Source of the DNA: Limibacterium fermenti
GTDB taxonomy: Bacteria > Bacteroidota > Bacteroidia > Bacteroidales > Dysgonomonadaceae
Assembly: GCF_041902845.1 (NCBI RefSeq)
Contig: NZ_CP159486.1
Location: 3,472,001-3,536,000, forward strand
Reading direction: 5' to 3'
DNA length: 64,000 nucleotides
Positions 17,717 to 27,531 of the stretch are shown piece after piece (the stretch's first letter is position 1; every line of letters begins with the position of its first letter). The position numbers were made by a program, and so were the translations under genes. The notes under the pieces were generated by a model that saw only the letters and a list, made by a program, of their open reading frames with translations, made no database searches and was not told the origin of the DNA.

Positions 17717-17915
17717 TGACAAAGTCTTCAAAACGCTTAGCCTTCAACTCTCCTGTTTCTATCCGCTTCATTTCCTTATAGCCGGTTTTTATACTTTCAG
17801 CTAAATCATAGGCTTTCAATTTCTTTTCAATAACTTGCCATTCCTTTAAAGACACCTGTACAGCCTTAACTTTGCCCTTGATATCCGAAACAAATTGTAT
17901 GTCCATAATCTTCAT
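17706..17915 (-). CDS. Antitoxin partner of the RelE/ParE-like toxin
   Basis: 69 residues from ATG at 17915 (MKIMDIQFVSDIKGKVKAVQVSLKEW), ending in a helical toxin-wrapping tail (YKEMKRIETGELKAKRFEDFVNEL). It precedes and overlaps the toxin gene, the normal order. The frame opens five codons earlier at a TTG, but that falls on the promoter. The type of DNA-binding fold is not clear from sequence. Confidence 0.75.
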   Translation of the reverse strand: MKIMDIQFVSDIKGKVKAVQVSLKEWQVIEKKLKAYDLAESIKTGYKEMKRIETGELKAKRFEDFVNEL

Positions 17916-17927
17916 GTTTAATCCTTG

Positions 17928-17957
17928 CAAATATACGAAATCATTGCGAATAGCAAA
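17928..17957 (-). promoter_or_regulatory. Promoter of the toxin-antitoxin pair
   Basis: Minus strand: TTTG at 17957-17954, an 18-base spacer, TATATTTG at 17935-17928. The expected transcript start is only a few bases before the ATG at 17915, giving a nearly leaderless mRNA. Confidence 0.55.
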
Positions 17958-18102
17958 TTATCAATTATCATCGGTCACAATCGGTCCTTGCTATTTATAT
18001 CCGCTCTTTTTATAGACAACTGTTTTAAGAATATACCTAACTGAGCTATATCTTTAACGTTTTTTATTAGGAAAAACAAATATAGAACCCCTTATCCCTT
18101 GT

Positions 18103-18849
18103 TCACATCGTGTGTCTGACAATAGGGATGGCTTCATTACTGAATTCTTTCGTAACGTAACCTATGATAAGATGGATATGATGGATACTATCCTTTGGAA
18201 TTTTAACAGGTTCATGAATAAGGCGCCCGTCGGGATAAGTTTCCAGGTTGGAGCTATAACCGATAATATAGTTCTCTCCACCATCCTGTAATCGTTTTGT
18301 AATGCCTATTTCGGTTGTTTCCACATAATAATTCCGCCCCCATATAATAAGCCTTGAATCCACTATCCGTTTGAGAATGAGAATACAGCCCGAAGGGTAT
18401 TCAGGCATGCTGTCTCCATAATGACGAATAGCTGACGTAGCACCGGGGAATAAATCTCCCGTATCAATCCATTCCCGCGCTTGGCCTTGGAAAGTATCTA
18501 TGTTTAAATCTTTCTTGGCCGTTCTGCTGATATACGAAGCATCGGACAACGGTATTCTTCCACGCGATGGTACTTCGATAGGCGAACTCTTCTTTTGGGG
18601 TAAGGTCGCATCTTGTTTTCCCTTTGTTTGAAGTCGCCTAAGTAAATCATTATGATTTATTCCAAAAGCATTGCAAAGTTTAAGCGCTAATTTTTCTGAC
18701 GCACCTCTATCCGTATTCTTTATCGAATTCAGATATTGAGGCTTAACACCTAATTTAGCAGCTATCTCGTTGTAAGGGATTCCTTTTTCCTTTAAGGCCA
18801 CCACTTGCTCCAAAAACCATTCTTTTCGTATATCCGGAATATTCAGCAT
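18103..18849 (-). CDS. Phage-type repressor with HTH and S24 peptidase-like domain
   Basis: 248 residues from ATG at 18849. The N-terminal helix-turn-helix is KGIPYNEIAAKLGVKPQYLNSIKNTDRG. A linker rich in Pro and Lys follows, then a LexA/CI-like S24 domain with the nucleophile in RHYGDSMPEYPSGCILIL and the general-base Lys probably in EIGITKRLQDG. No clear Ala-Gly cleavage site is seen in the linker, so self-cleavage is uncertain. It is divergent from a small HTH gene (18966-19163) in the manner of CI and Cro. No other phage genes are present nearby. Confidence 0.82.
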   Translation of the reverse strand: MLNIPDIRKEWFLEQVVALKEKGIPYNEIAAKLGVKPQYLNSIKNTDRGASEKLALKLCNAFGINHNDLLRRLQTKGKQDATLPQKKSSPIEVPSRGRIPLSDASYISRTAKKDLNIDTFQGQAREWIDTGDLFPGATSAIRHYGDSMPEYPSGCILILKRIVDSRLIIWGRNYYVETTEIGITKRLQDGGENYIIGYSSNLETYPDGRLIHEPVKIPKDSIHHIHLIIGYVTKEFSNEAIPIVRHTM

Positions 18850-18879
18850 AAAAAAATAAATCAAAAAGATGTATTTTTA

Positions 18880-18911
18880 TTTGCTTTATAAATCATAATA
18901 ATTTATCTTTG
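18880..18911 (+). promoter_or_regulatory. Promoter of the small HTH gene, between divergent regulators
   Basis: TTTG at 18880-18883, a 20-base spacer and TATCTTTG at 18904-18911 fit the Bacteroidota consensus. It rules out the TTG at 18909 as a start codon, because that lies inside the -7 box. Since it lies between the two regulators, the S24 repressor could act here. Confidence 0.7.
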
Positions 18912-18965
18912 CATTACCTTTCGAATCAGAAAGTGGCGATAAAGGTACAAAAAAATCAAATAGAA

Positions 18966-19163
18966 ATGCACATGGGCGAGATTTTAACGAAATACGGAGA
19001 ACGGGGAAAGCTTGCTAAACTATTCAACGTTAGTGAAGTGACGGTTCGGAATGCATTAAAAGGGCGTACACGGAGTGAACTGTCGGATCGGATAAGAAAA
19101 GCAGCCCTCGAAAGAGGAGGTAGTGAAACTGATAGTACGAAAGACAAATTGGAACACCAATAA
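18966..19163 (+). CDS. Small HTH protein divergent from the S24 repressor (Cro-like position)
   Basis: 65 residues from ATG at 18966 (MHMGEILTKYGERGKLAKLFNVSEVTVRNALKG...). Residues 11-32 form a plain helix-turn-helix (KLAKLFNVSEVTVRNALKGR), followed by a basic helix and a short polar tail. The start was chosen because the upstream TTG sits in the promoter. Size, fold and divergent layout recall phage Cro proteins, but I recognise no named family. Confidence 0.65.
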   Translation: MHMGEILTKYGERGKLAKLFNVSEVTVRNALKGRTRSELSDRIRKAALERGGSETDSTKDKLEHQ

Positions 19164-19508
19164 AACAACTCTTCTTAAAAGGTTTTATTGAATGCTGATA
19201 AATATGATCTACTAAAAAATGAATATAGAAACACAGAGGCCGGGGGATGTGTATAAAAGCAAATTTCTCAGCGTCATCTGTCACGAATATTAATCTCTAA
19301 AAATGTATGCGTATGGTTATAATTTATTATTTCTGATTACAGCATTGCCGGCTTGTAGGCAAATTTTGTAGAAGGTAATGCTATTTTGCCGTATTATTTA
19401 AAAAAGAGAAAGAAAGATACGACGAATCAAATATCAAAAACGAGAAACGGAAGAAATATAGACCGTTTTATAGTTAACTATTCAATGAATTTTTATCAAT
19501 CTAAACAA
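19164..19508. other. Gap before susC 2
   Basis: 345 bases with no supported gene, terminator or exact TAnnTTTG promoter. Composition is AT-rich like the following susCD pair. The susC 2 frame stays open through the last 120 bases, but nothing there looks like protein. Confidence 0.4.
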
Positions 19509-22500
19509 ATGAGAAAAAAATTAACATTATTCTTAGCTTTATTCCATTTTGGAATAGGTATTATGATTGCACAGACCCGTGTAACGGGGAGTGTGATGGA
19601 CGAAGCAGGCGATCCGATTATCGGCGCCTCGGCACAAGTAAAAGGCACCGGTCAGGGAACCATTACCGATATAAATGGGAACTTTAGCTTCACTGTTCCG
19701 GCAGGCGCCACCACCCTTGTTGTTTCGTATGTCGGAATGATCACTCAGGAAGTACCTGTAAGCGCAAATGTGCGGGTAGTTCTTATAGCCGACAATAGAC
19801 AACTCGAGGAAATTGTAGTAGTCGGTTACGGCACGCAGCGAAAAGAAAGTCTGACAGGAGCCGTTTCAACTGTTGATGTTGGCAAGACTTTAACGGCAAG
19901 ACCTATTGTTGATGTAGGGCGAGCCCTACAGGGTTCCACTCCCGGACTAATCGTCACAACAACCTCTGGCGCTTTGGGAGGATCGCCGACCATTAAAATC
20001 AGAGGCTCCATAAGCACTATCGGGGGTGGTTCGGGTAATCCTTTGATTTTAGTTGATAACGTAGAAGTCCCCGATTTATCGTATATAAATCCAGACGATA
20101 TCGCCTCGATATCCGTATTAAAAGATGCTTCCACAACGGCAATATATGGAGCGAGAGCAGCATTTGGCGCAGTCCTAATTACAACGAAAAAAGGGACCAA
20201 AAACACCAAGCCAAAAATAACCTACTCTAATAATTTCTCATGGTCCACGCCAACGGATGTACCAGAGCATACACGAGCCGATCTAAATTTACAATATTCT
20301 ATGGATCAAGCCAACGCTTTACGCGATACTCCTTTAACAGAAAGAGGACAGGTAGGGTATTATTACAATGCTGAAACAATAAAAAAAGTAAAAGAATGGA
20401 TTGATACATATGGTGATGGTAAAGGATTAGGTCGGGAAATGGTAGAAGGGCGCGATTTCGATTATCGTCCGGGAGGAGGAGTATATTATTATCGTCCGTG
20501 GAATCTCTATGATATTTATTATAAAAAATGGGCGCCTCAACAAAATCAAAATCTAAGCTTAAATGGCGGGACTGCTAATACTCAGTACAATCTATCAGCA
20601 GCCTACACAAACCAAAGTGGAATTCTAAATCTTTTTGACGACTACTACAGGAGATATAATTTCTCCGGTTCTTTAAGCACCAACGTAAAAGATAGAATAA
20701 CGATTAGAGGAGGATTTATGTACTCCAATATTAATCAAGAGTCCCCCTTTACGTATGGATCTGATACATATGCTCCTGTTTACTATCTATATCGATGGCA
20801 TCAAGTTTATCCTTACGGTACCTATAACGGAAAAGAATTCAGGGGAGCTGTAAATGACTTAAAGTCGGCCAGACCGGTTGAAGACGATTCTTATTACAGT
20901 CGATATACTTTAGGGACAACGCTCAAATTAGCCAAAGGATTAACGGCCACTTTCGACTACACGTATGCCCAAACTTTTGTAACGAACCACACCGTGGGCG
21001 GATACGTAACGGGAATCAACCAATGGGATATCGGAGCCAAGGATACGATGGACGATATGTATGGCATTTATACCTCGTCTTCGTACGATTATGCCCGTTA
21101 CACCTCCTCAAAAAACATAAGGAATACCTACAATGGCTATCTTACGTATGATAACAAATTCAACGATCACAGTGTAAAACTGACCGCGGGTACGAATATT
21201 GAAGATGCGGAATATATCTGGATTTCAGCCCGTAGAAATGGAGTATATGATTTTGATAAAGGGGAAGTCAATCTTGCCGGTGGAGATCAGTTAGCATCTT
21301 CCAGCCATTCATGGTGGGCTGTTGCAGGCTTTTTCGGCCGCGCAAACTACTCATTCAAAGACCGGTACTTATTAGAAGTAGCAGGGCGTTATGACGGATC
21401 TTCCAGATTTGGAAGCAGCAAAAGATGGGACTTCTTCCCATCCTTATCAGCAGGTTGGCGCATCAGTGAGGAACCTTTTATGCAATCTTTAAAACGTACG
21501 ATTAGTTCTTTGAAAGTGCGAGGTACATGGGGTTCTGTTGGGAATCAAGACGTCCCCTTAAACTCATTCATTTCCACCCTTACCCCTTTCACGCCATCGG
21601 GAGCCGGAAATTATTGGTTGATAAATGGAAATTTTGTACCCTATATCAGTGCCGGCCCAACTTTAGTGGATCCGACCCTGACATGGGAAACGGTCAACAC
21701 TCTAAATTTAGGGTTTGATTCCGGATTTTTCAACAACAAGCTGAATGTGACTTTTGACTGGTACAATCGGAAAACATTCAACATGTTGGCACCGGGTGAA
21801 ACAGTACCGTCCACCGTAGGCATCTCTGCACCCAAAAGAAACTTTGGGGAGCTGGAAACCAAAGGAGTGGAATTAGAGATATCCTACAACCATATTTTCG
21901 ATAATGGATTACGAGTTTCTGTATCCGGTCAATTTACAGATTATAAAACAGTCGTAACGAAATATGCTTCGGCAAGTGACCCGAAAAATTCAGACACTTA
22001 TTGGGAAGGAAAAGAATTGGGACAAATATGGGGGTATAAAACCGACGGACTTTATCAAAAAGATGATTTTATTTGGGAAGGTGACAAGATTAAACAAACG
22101 ATTCTTGAAAACGGGCAGTCCAAAAACACCTTGGCTCAGGGTATCGCGAACCAATATATCTTAGAATCCGGGAATTTTAAATTTAGTCCGGGCGACGTCA
22201 AATTTAAAGATTTAAACGGAGATGGGGTTATTGATTACGGAACCAATACAGTCGGCGACCCGGGCGATAGAACCGTCATAGGGAACACCACTCCACGTTA
22301 TCAATATGGATTTAGACTGGGAGCCGAATGGAAAGGTATCGATATAGACGTCTTCTTCCAAGGAGTTGGGAAACGTCATATTTGGGCAACGGGAAATATG
22401 GTACTACCCGGATATTATGGAGCTGAAGCAAATTATGCTCACACCTTAGATTACTGGACTCCAGAAAACACCAACGCATTTTACCCACGTCCCATGGAAT

Positions 22501-22808
22501 ATAGTCAAACAACTAAATGGAATTATGTTCCGAATGATCGTTATCTACTGAATGCTGCTTATTTGCGATTAAAAAGTTTGAACATTGGTTATAGTTTACC
22601 CCAAAATATATTACAGAAATTATTGATTCAAAAGGCGAGAATATATTTGAATGGCGAAAACTTATTTGAGTTTGATAAACTGGGAGGAGTTGCCATTGAT
22701 CCTGAAATTGATTGGGTTAAGGGATCTACAGCAAATGATTCTCGTTCGTTTGGGCGCAGTTACCCCTACAGAAGAACGGTTTCATTCGGTATGCAAGTAG
22801 AATTTTAA
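19509..22808 (+). CDS. SusC/RagA-type TonB-dependent receptor 2
   Basis: 1099 residues from ATG at 19509, which begins a proper signal peptide (MRKKLTLFLALFHFGIGIMIA). The regulatory-like domain QTRVTGSVMDEAGDPIIGAS runs to LEEIVVVGYGTQRKESLTGAV. Plug residues DIASISVLKDASTTAIYGARAAFGAVLITTKKG come near 215, and the barrel ends RRTVSFGMQVEF. No STN domain. It is followed after 15 bases by susD 2. The first 240 bases of the mature coding part are almost identical to susC 1, while the barrel is unrelated at the DNA level. The neighbouring GH9-deacetylase suggests a glycan substrate. Confidence 0.95.
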   Translation: MRKKLTLFLALFHFGIGIMIAQTRVTGSVMDEAGDPIIGASAQVKGTGQGTITDINGNFSFTVPAGATTLVVSYVGMITQEVPVSANVRVVLIADNRQLEEIVVVGYGTQRKESLTGAVSTVDVGKTLTARPIVDVGRALQGSTPGLIVTTTSGALGGSPTIKIRGSISTIGGGSGNPLILVDNVEVPDLSYINPDDIASISVLKDASTTAIYGARAAFGAVLITTKKGTKNTKPKITYSNNFSWSTPTDVPEHTRADLNLQYSMDQANALRDTPLTERGQVGYYYNAETIKKVKEWIDTYGDGKGLGREMVEGRDFDYRPGGGVYYYRPWNLYDIYYKKWAPQQNQNLSLNGGTANTQYNLSAAYTNQSGILNLFDDYYRRYNFSGSLSTNVKDRITIRGGFMYSNINQESPFTYGSDTYAPVYYLYRWHQVYPYGTYNGKEFRGAVNDLKSARPVEDDSYYSRYTLGTTLKLAKGLTATFDYTYAQTFVTNHTVGGYVTGINQWDIGAKDTMDDMYGIYTSSSYDYARYTSSKNIRNTYNGYLTYDNKFNDHSVKLTAGTNIEDAEYIWISARRNGVYDFDKGEVNLAGGDQLASSSHSWWAVAGFFGRANYSFKDRYLLEVAGRYDGSSRFGSSKRWDFFPSLSAGWRISEEPFMQSLKRTISSLKVRGTWGSVGNQDVPLNSFISTLTPFTPSGAGNYWLINGNFVPYISAGPTLVDPTLTWETVNTLNLGFDSGFFNNKLNVTFDWYNRKTFNMLAPGETVPSTVGISAPKRNFGELETKGVELEISYNHIFDNGLRVSVSGQFTDYKTVVTKYASASDPKNSDTYWEGKELGQIWGYKTDGLYQKDDFIWEGDKIKQTILENGQSKNTLAQGIANQYILESGNFKFSPGDVKFKDLNGDGVIDYGTNTVGDPGDRTVIGNTTPRYQYGFRLGAEWKGIDIDVFFQGVGKRHIWATGNMVLPGYYGAEANYAHTLDYWTPENTNAFYPRPMEYSQTTKWNYVPNDRYLLNAAYLRLKSLNIGYSLPQNILQKLLIQKARIYLNGENLFEFDKLGGVAIDPEIDWVKGSTANDSRSFGRSYPYRRTVSFGMQVEF

Positions 22809-22823
22809 AAAAACGAAGAAAAA

Positions 22824-24620
22824 ATGAAAAAGATAATATATCTAATTGTCCTTTTATGTATTTCCTTTACGGCTTGTGAAGATTATCTGGATAGACCAGG
22901 ATTGGATCAATTCGAAAATGATAATTTCTGGACGAATGAACAGAATGTCAATTTATATGCTCAGAGAGGCTATACAGCCTATTTTACAGGATATGGCAGC
23001 GGATATACTTGGGGAAATTATTTCACCGGTGGTTCATGGGCCGACGAATATAGCTCCTCATCCATCTGGACACAAAACACAGCAACTTCCGGTAACGGAT
23101 GGTCGTTCACTTGGGTAAGATGGGCGAATATAATGATAGAAAAAGTAGAAAAAATGGAAAATCTATCCGAAGAAGCTCGCAATCATTGGCTCGGAATCGG
23201 CTATTTTTTCAGAGCAATGGAATATTCGGATTTAGCCCGGGCTTTCGGAGATGTTCCCTATTACGACCGGGTCGTAAAACATGACGATGCCGAAACGAGT
23301 TATAAGAAAAGAGATCCTTTAGCTTTTGTCGCTACAAAAATTATGGACGATTTCCAATTCGCGGCAGACAACCTTCGCGAAGATGACGGCGATCAAAAGA
23401 TAAATAGAGATGTGGCTTTAGCTTTTATGTCAAGGCATCTGCTCTATTTCGGTACATTTTTGAAATATCATAGTCAAGATAATGAAACAGCCAAAAAATT
23501 GCTGGAAAAAGCCGTGTGGGCATCGGAACAACTGATGAGTTCCGGTAAATATAAAGTATCCGATGATTATAGAGGCATCTTCTCTTCCGAAGACCTCTCA
23601 GGAAATAGCGAGGTCATTCTCTATCGTCAATATGAAATGGCAAAAGCAACTCATTGCTTAGTCTCCTATAATAATAAAGAACCTCAAACCGGTACAACGT
23701 TGAAAGTTGTGGAAACTTATTTATCTACCGACGGATTACCGATCAAACAATCTCCTTTATATAATTACGAATCCGATAAAGGGTTCCGTTATTACAAGGA
23801 TCAATATCAAAACAGAGATCCGCGCATGGCCGCCAGTTTAGTCGATTCTATCCGTTTAAACGGCCCGAATGATGCCTATTCCTCAACCGGTTTTCTGTGT
23901 TGGAAATTTCTGCCTTATGACGCAAATTACAAAGATTTGATTTATTTGGGGAGTACGAATACGACAGATGCACCTGTAATACGATTTGGAGAAGTCCTTC
24001 TTAATTACGCCGAAGCATCTGCTGAATTAGGAAAATTCGATCAAGCGGCAGCCGATAAATCCATTAATCTTCTCCGCAATCGTAATATTCGTAAAAACAA
24101 CCAAGGAGAGGCTTTACCCAAAGTACCTAAAATGGTCATTTCGGGAGATCATGTTACGGCCAATGGAGTGATCATAAATGATCCCGAAAGAGACCCGTCT
24201 GTTTCTCCTATATTATGGGAAATACGAAGAGAAAGAGCCGTTGAACTTTTATTTGAAGGGTTCAGAAAAAATGATTTGAGAAGATGGAAAAAATATGAAT
24301 ACCTTAAGACTGTTGAAACGGGTGAACCGACCCTTTTAGGTAAAGGCGCTTATATTAATCTGGATGAATACAAAGCGAACTATACGGCAGAACAATATTC
24401 GAAATTAATGGAAGGACATTTCTATTATCCCAATCCGAATGATAAATCGAAAGCATTTGTTCATAATTTATATGAAAACAATATGCGCAGGGACTGGGTT
24501 GCCGGAAACTCTTATTATGAAAGGCAATATCTGAATGCTGTACCTATTGATCAAATTAAGCTTTATAAAGATTTAGGGTATGAATTAACACAAAATTCCG
24601 GATGGGATACGGTTGAATAA
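22824..24620 (+). CDS. SusD/RagB-type outer-membrane lipoprotein 2
   Basis: 598 residues. The lipobox ends at Cys18 (LCISFTAC), followed by EDYLDRPGLDQFENDNFWTNEQN, a usual SusD opening. TPR-like helices include NHWLGIGYFFRAMEYSDLARAFGDVPYYDRV. The C-terminal RagB signature is ILWEIRRERAVELLFEGFRKNDLRRWKKYE. It is the second gene of the pair with susC 2 and is closed by a terminator; the GH9 gene follows 90 bases later. Confidence 0.95.
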   Translation: MKKIIYLIVLLCISFTACEDYLDRPGLDQFENDNFWTNEQNVNLYAQRGYTAYFTGYGSGYTWGNYFTGGSWADEYSSSSIWTQNTATSGNGWSFTWVRWANIMIEKVEKMENLSEEARNHWLGIGYFFRAMEYSDLARAFGDVPYYDRVVKHDDAETSYKKRDPLAFVATKIMDDFQFAADNLREDDGDQKINRDVALAFMSRHLLYFGTFLKYHSQDNETAKKLLEKAVWASEQLMSSGKYKVSDDYRGIFSSEDLSGNSEVILYRQYEMAKATHCLVSYNNKEPQTGTTLKVVETYLSTDGLPIKQSPLYNYESDKGFRYYKDQYQNRDPRMAASLVDSIRLNGPNDAYSSTGFLCWKFLPYDANYKDLIYLGSTNTTDAPVIRFGEVLLNYAEASAELGKFDQAAADKSINLLRNRNIRKNNQGEALPKVPKMVISGDHVTANGVIINDPERDPSVSPILWEIRRERAVELLFEGFRKNDLRRWKKYEYLKTVETGEPTLLGKGAYINLDEYKANYTAEQYSKLMEGHFYYPNPNDKSKAFVHNLYENNMRRDWVAGNSYYERQYLNAVPIDQIKLYKDLGYELTQNSGWDTVE

Positions 24621-24629
24621 TCCTCACAG

Positions 24630-24667
24630 AAAAAAGAGCAATTCCTTATTTGAAGTTGCTCTTTTTT
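24630..24667 (+). terminator. Terminator of susCD pair 2
   Basis: AAAAAGAGCAA pairs with TTGCTCTTTTT around a 14-base loop; the T run is part of the 3' arm. It begins 10 bases after the susD 2 stop. Confidence 0.85.
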
Positions 24668-24710
24668 CATCGATATTTTGTATCTTGCACCTTCATATTT
24701 ATAATATCTC

Positions 24711-27191
24711 ATGAAGAAAATAATTCTATTTTTGGTTTTCCTATGGATGGTTTGCGTTTCCTATTCGCAAAACAGTTGGATACGCGTCAACCTAATCGGC
24801 TACCTCGAACAAGACGCCAAAGTCGCCGTTTGGGTAAGTAAACAAAAGTCTCTCCCTGATAATTTTCAACTTATCGACATGACTACCGGTAAGGTGGCAT
24901 TCAACGGGACAAAAGTCAAAAACACCGGCAAACAGCCGGCATTCGAATCATCGGCACGGATCGACTTCTCCGGTTTTACGACCCCGGGGACTTACCGGAT
25001 AAAAATCAACGGAATTCTATCGGCTCCTTTCCGCATCGGAAACGATATTTACGCCGACGCCGCGGAAATGCCGCTAAAGTACATGCGGCAGCAACGCTGC
25101 GAGTACAATCCGTTCCTGAAAGATTCCTGTCACGTGCATGACGGCATCTCCGTAGGGGATCCCGAAGGCAAGCGTGACGGACGTTATTACAACACGACAG
25201 GCGGATGGCACGACGCGTCGGATTACCTGCAATATGTGACCACATCGGCCAACGCGGTCTATCAGATGTTGTTCGCTTACACCCGACATCCCGAAGTTTT
25301 CGGCGACCGTTATCTGGCCAACGGGGAGGAAGGCGCCAACGGCATTCCCGATATCCTCGATGAAGCAAAATGGGGACTCGACTGGCTGGTGAAAATGAAT
25401 CCCGACTCCAACACGTATTTTAATCAATTGGCCGATGACCGCGATCATGTCGGATTCACCCTGCCGAACGAACAGAAGGTCGATTATGGTTGGGGCGCGG
25501 GAAAAGAACGTCCTGTGTATTTCGTAAGCCCGAAGCCGCAAGGCCTTTTCAAGCACAAAAACCGAAGCACCGGAATGGCCTCTACGCTGGGGAAATATGC
25601 TTCATCCTTCGCTCTGGGGGCTCAACTCCTATCGAATTATTATCCCGAATTTTCGACGATTTTAAAAGATAAAGCGCAGCAAGCGTATCGAAAAGGGGCC
25701 GCCAATCCGGGCGTATCACAAACCGCTCCGGGCGGGGCTCCCTATTTTTATGAGGAAGATAACTGGGCCGATGATATGCAACTGGCGGCCGCCGAACTAT
25801 TTGCAACATCGGGAGATCGTCACGCGTTGCGCGAGGCTGTGAACTATGGCCGTTTGGAGCCGGTCACTCCCTGGATGGGAGCCGACTCGGCACGCCATTA
25901 CCAATGGTACCCTTTCGTTAATTTAGGACACTTTCATCTGGCGCAACAAAACGAAAATCCGCGAATCAAACAAGAATTCATCCGCAACCTGCGCAGCGGA
26001 CTGCAGCGGGTAAAAGAGCGGGCCCAAAATGACGCGTTTATGAACGGCATTCCTTTTATATGGTGTTCCAATAACCTGACGGTGGGATTCATCACCCAAT
26101 GCCGCCTGTATCACGAACTGACCGGCGACTCGACCTTCATCGAAATAGAAACCGCTATGCGCGACTGGCTTTTCGGTTGCAATCCGTGGGGTACCAGTAT
26201 GATTGTCGGCTACCCGCAGCAGGCCGACACACCCGCTGATCCGCATTCGGCTTTCACTCACCTGAAACAATTCCCGATTACCGGCGGACTGGTCGACGGG
26301 CCTATCTATACTTCTATTTTCAACAGCCTCAGGGGTATCTATCTGGCAAATGACGATGAATACGCACCGTTTCAATCGGACTATGTGGTATATCACGACG
26401 ACTATGCCGATTATTCAACGAATGAGCCGACGATGGACGGCACCGCTTCGATGTGTTATTATTTAGGCTATCTGGCATCCCGTGCACAGACGTTCGAAGA
26501 AGTGCGCGGAGGAATCGTCCGTGGAAATTCGACCGAAAAAAAACTGGCGCTCGTATTTACCGGACATGAATATGCCGACGGCAGCAATATCATCCGAAAA
26601 GTATTGAAGAAGCATAACCTGAAAGCAGCCTTTTTCCTGACGGGCGATTTTTACCGGGAACATTCTTCCGTTGCGCGCGCATTACAAAAAGACGGACATT
26701 ATCTGGGCCCCCACTCCGATAAACATTTGCTCTATGCGGACTGGAAAAAGCGGGACTCCACATTGGTATCGCGCGACGTTTTCGAAAAGGATCTGGCCGA
26801 CAATTATGCGGCGATGAAAAAAGCGGGTGTCGCCATCGAACCGCCCCGCTATCTGCTGCCTCCCTACGAATGGTATAACGACGACATTAGCCGCTGGGCG
26901 AAAGCAAAGGGCGTGCAGGTTGTCAATTTCACTCCCGGAACCACTTCCAATGCCGATTATACGACTCCCGACATGCAATCGTACCGCTCTTCGGAAGAGA
27001 TATATCGAAACATCTTATTACACGAACAAAAAAACGGACTGAACGGATTTTTGTTACTGATGCACATCGGGACTTCCCCGGAGAGAACAGATAAACTATA
27101 CAATCGATTGGATGAATTGGTCGTAGAGCTCAAAAAGCGGAGATATACATTCGAACGAATCGATACACTACTCAAATTCAAAAAGAAATAG
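24711..27191 (+). CDS. Secreted GH9 glycoside hydrolase fused to a CE4-like deacetylase domain
   Basis: 826 residues. A signal peptide (MKKIILFLVFLWMVCVSYSQ) is followed by an Ig-like N-terminal GH9 module (residues 21-110). The GH9 alpha6/alpha6 domain shows GGWHDASDY near 164-172 with the catalytic base Asp, CNPWGTSMIVGYP, and the acid Glu in YSTNEPTMDGTASM near 576. From about 610 a NodB/polysaccharide-deacetylase domain follows: metal His pair in PHSDKH (about 667) and RYLLPPYEWYN (about 711). Motif 1, normally TFDDG, reads VFTGHEYADG, so the usual base Asp is replaced. The fusion suggests a glycan with glucan-like linkages and acetyl groups. It lies next to susCD 2, which probably imports its products. 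Confidence 0.9.
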   Translation: MKKIILFLVFLWMVCVSYSQNSWIRVNLIGYLEQDAKVAVWVSKQKSLPDNFQLIDMTTGKVAFNGTKVKNTGKQPAFESSARIDFSGFTTPGTYRIKINGILSAPFRIGNDIYADAAEMPLKYMRQQRCEYNPFLKDSCHVHDGISVGDPEGKRDGRYYNTTGGWHDASDYLQYVTTSANAVYQMLFAYTRHPEVFGDRYLANGEEGANGIPDILDEAKWGLDWLVKMNPDSNTYFNQLADDRDHVGFTLPNEQKVDYGWGAGKERPVYFVSPKPQGLFKHKNRSTGMASTLGKYASSFALGAQLLSNYYPEFSTILKDKAQQAYRKGAANPGVSQTAPGGAPYFYEEDNWADDMQLAAAELFATSGDRHALREAVNYGRLEPVTPWMGADSARHYQWYPFVNLGHFHLAQQNENPRIKQEFIRNLRSGLQRVKERAQNDAFMNGIPFIWCSNNLTVGFITQCRLYHELTGDSTFIEIETAMRDWLFGCNPWGTSMIVGYPQQADTPADPHSAFTHLKQFPITGGLVDGPIYTSIFNSLRGIYLANDDEYAPFQSDYVVYHDDYADYSTNEPTMDGTASMCYYLGYLASRAQTFEEVRGGIVRGNSTEKKLALVFTGHEYADGSNIIRKVLKKHNLKAAFFLTGDFYREHSSVARALQKDGHYLGPHSDKHLLYADWKKRDSTLVSRDVFEKDLADNYAAMKKAGVAIEPPRYLLPPYEWYNDDISRWAKAKGVQVVNFTPGTTSNADYTTPDMQSYRSSEEIYRNILLHEQKNGLNGFLLLMHIGTSPERTDKLYNRLDELVVELKKRRYTFERIDTLLKFKKK

Positions 27192-27199
27192 TATATTTG
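27192..27199 (+). promoter_or_regulatory. -7 element TATATTTG before mntA
   Basis: Exact TAnnTTTG match directly after the GH9 gene stop. It places transcription start near 27206 and so favours the GTG at 27238 over the one at 27199. No -33 match at the standard distance. Confidence 0.45.
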
Positions 27200-27237
27200 T
27201 GCGACAACTTGTACAATATGCTAAAAAAGAAATAACA

Positions 27238-27531
27238 GTGAAAACGACAAATGAATACATCACACTGATCCGCATGTTTATGCAAGAACATGGGCATAAA
27301 TATGGAATTACCGCTATGGGTATTTTCGGTTCCGTGGCGAGAAACGAACACGCCAATAACAGCGATCTTGACGTTTTTGTGGAACTTACCGAAGCTGATC
27401 CTATTATTATGGGCTTTATCCATGATGATCTGGAAAGTATTTGCCAATGCAATATCGATCTCCTGCGGTTGCGTAAAGGGCTGAATAAACTTTTATTAAA
27501 AAGAATTGAGCGCGATGCAATCTACGCTTAA
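27238..27531 (+). CDS. mntA: MNT-domain nucleotidyltransferase antitoxin MntA-like
   Basis: 97 residues from GTG at 27238 (MKTTNEYITLIRMFMQEHGHKYGI). The minimal nucleotidyltransferase motif is complete: GIFGSVARNEHANNSDLDVFVEL with the GS and Asp-x-Asp, and a third Asp in CQCNIDLLRLR. MNT antitoxins silence the partner HEPN toxin by adding AMP to a tyrosine near its active site. The gene overlaps hepT by 17 bases, the standard arrangement. The frame opens further upstream at 27199, but that GTG overlaps the promoter element. Confidence 0.88.
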   Translation: MKTTNEYITLIRMFMQEHGHKYGITAMGIFGSVARNEHANNSDLDVFVELTEADPIIMGFIHDDLESICQCNIDLLRLRKGLNKLLLKRIERDAIYA

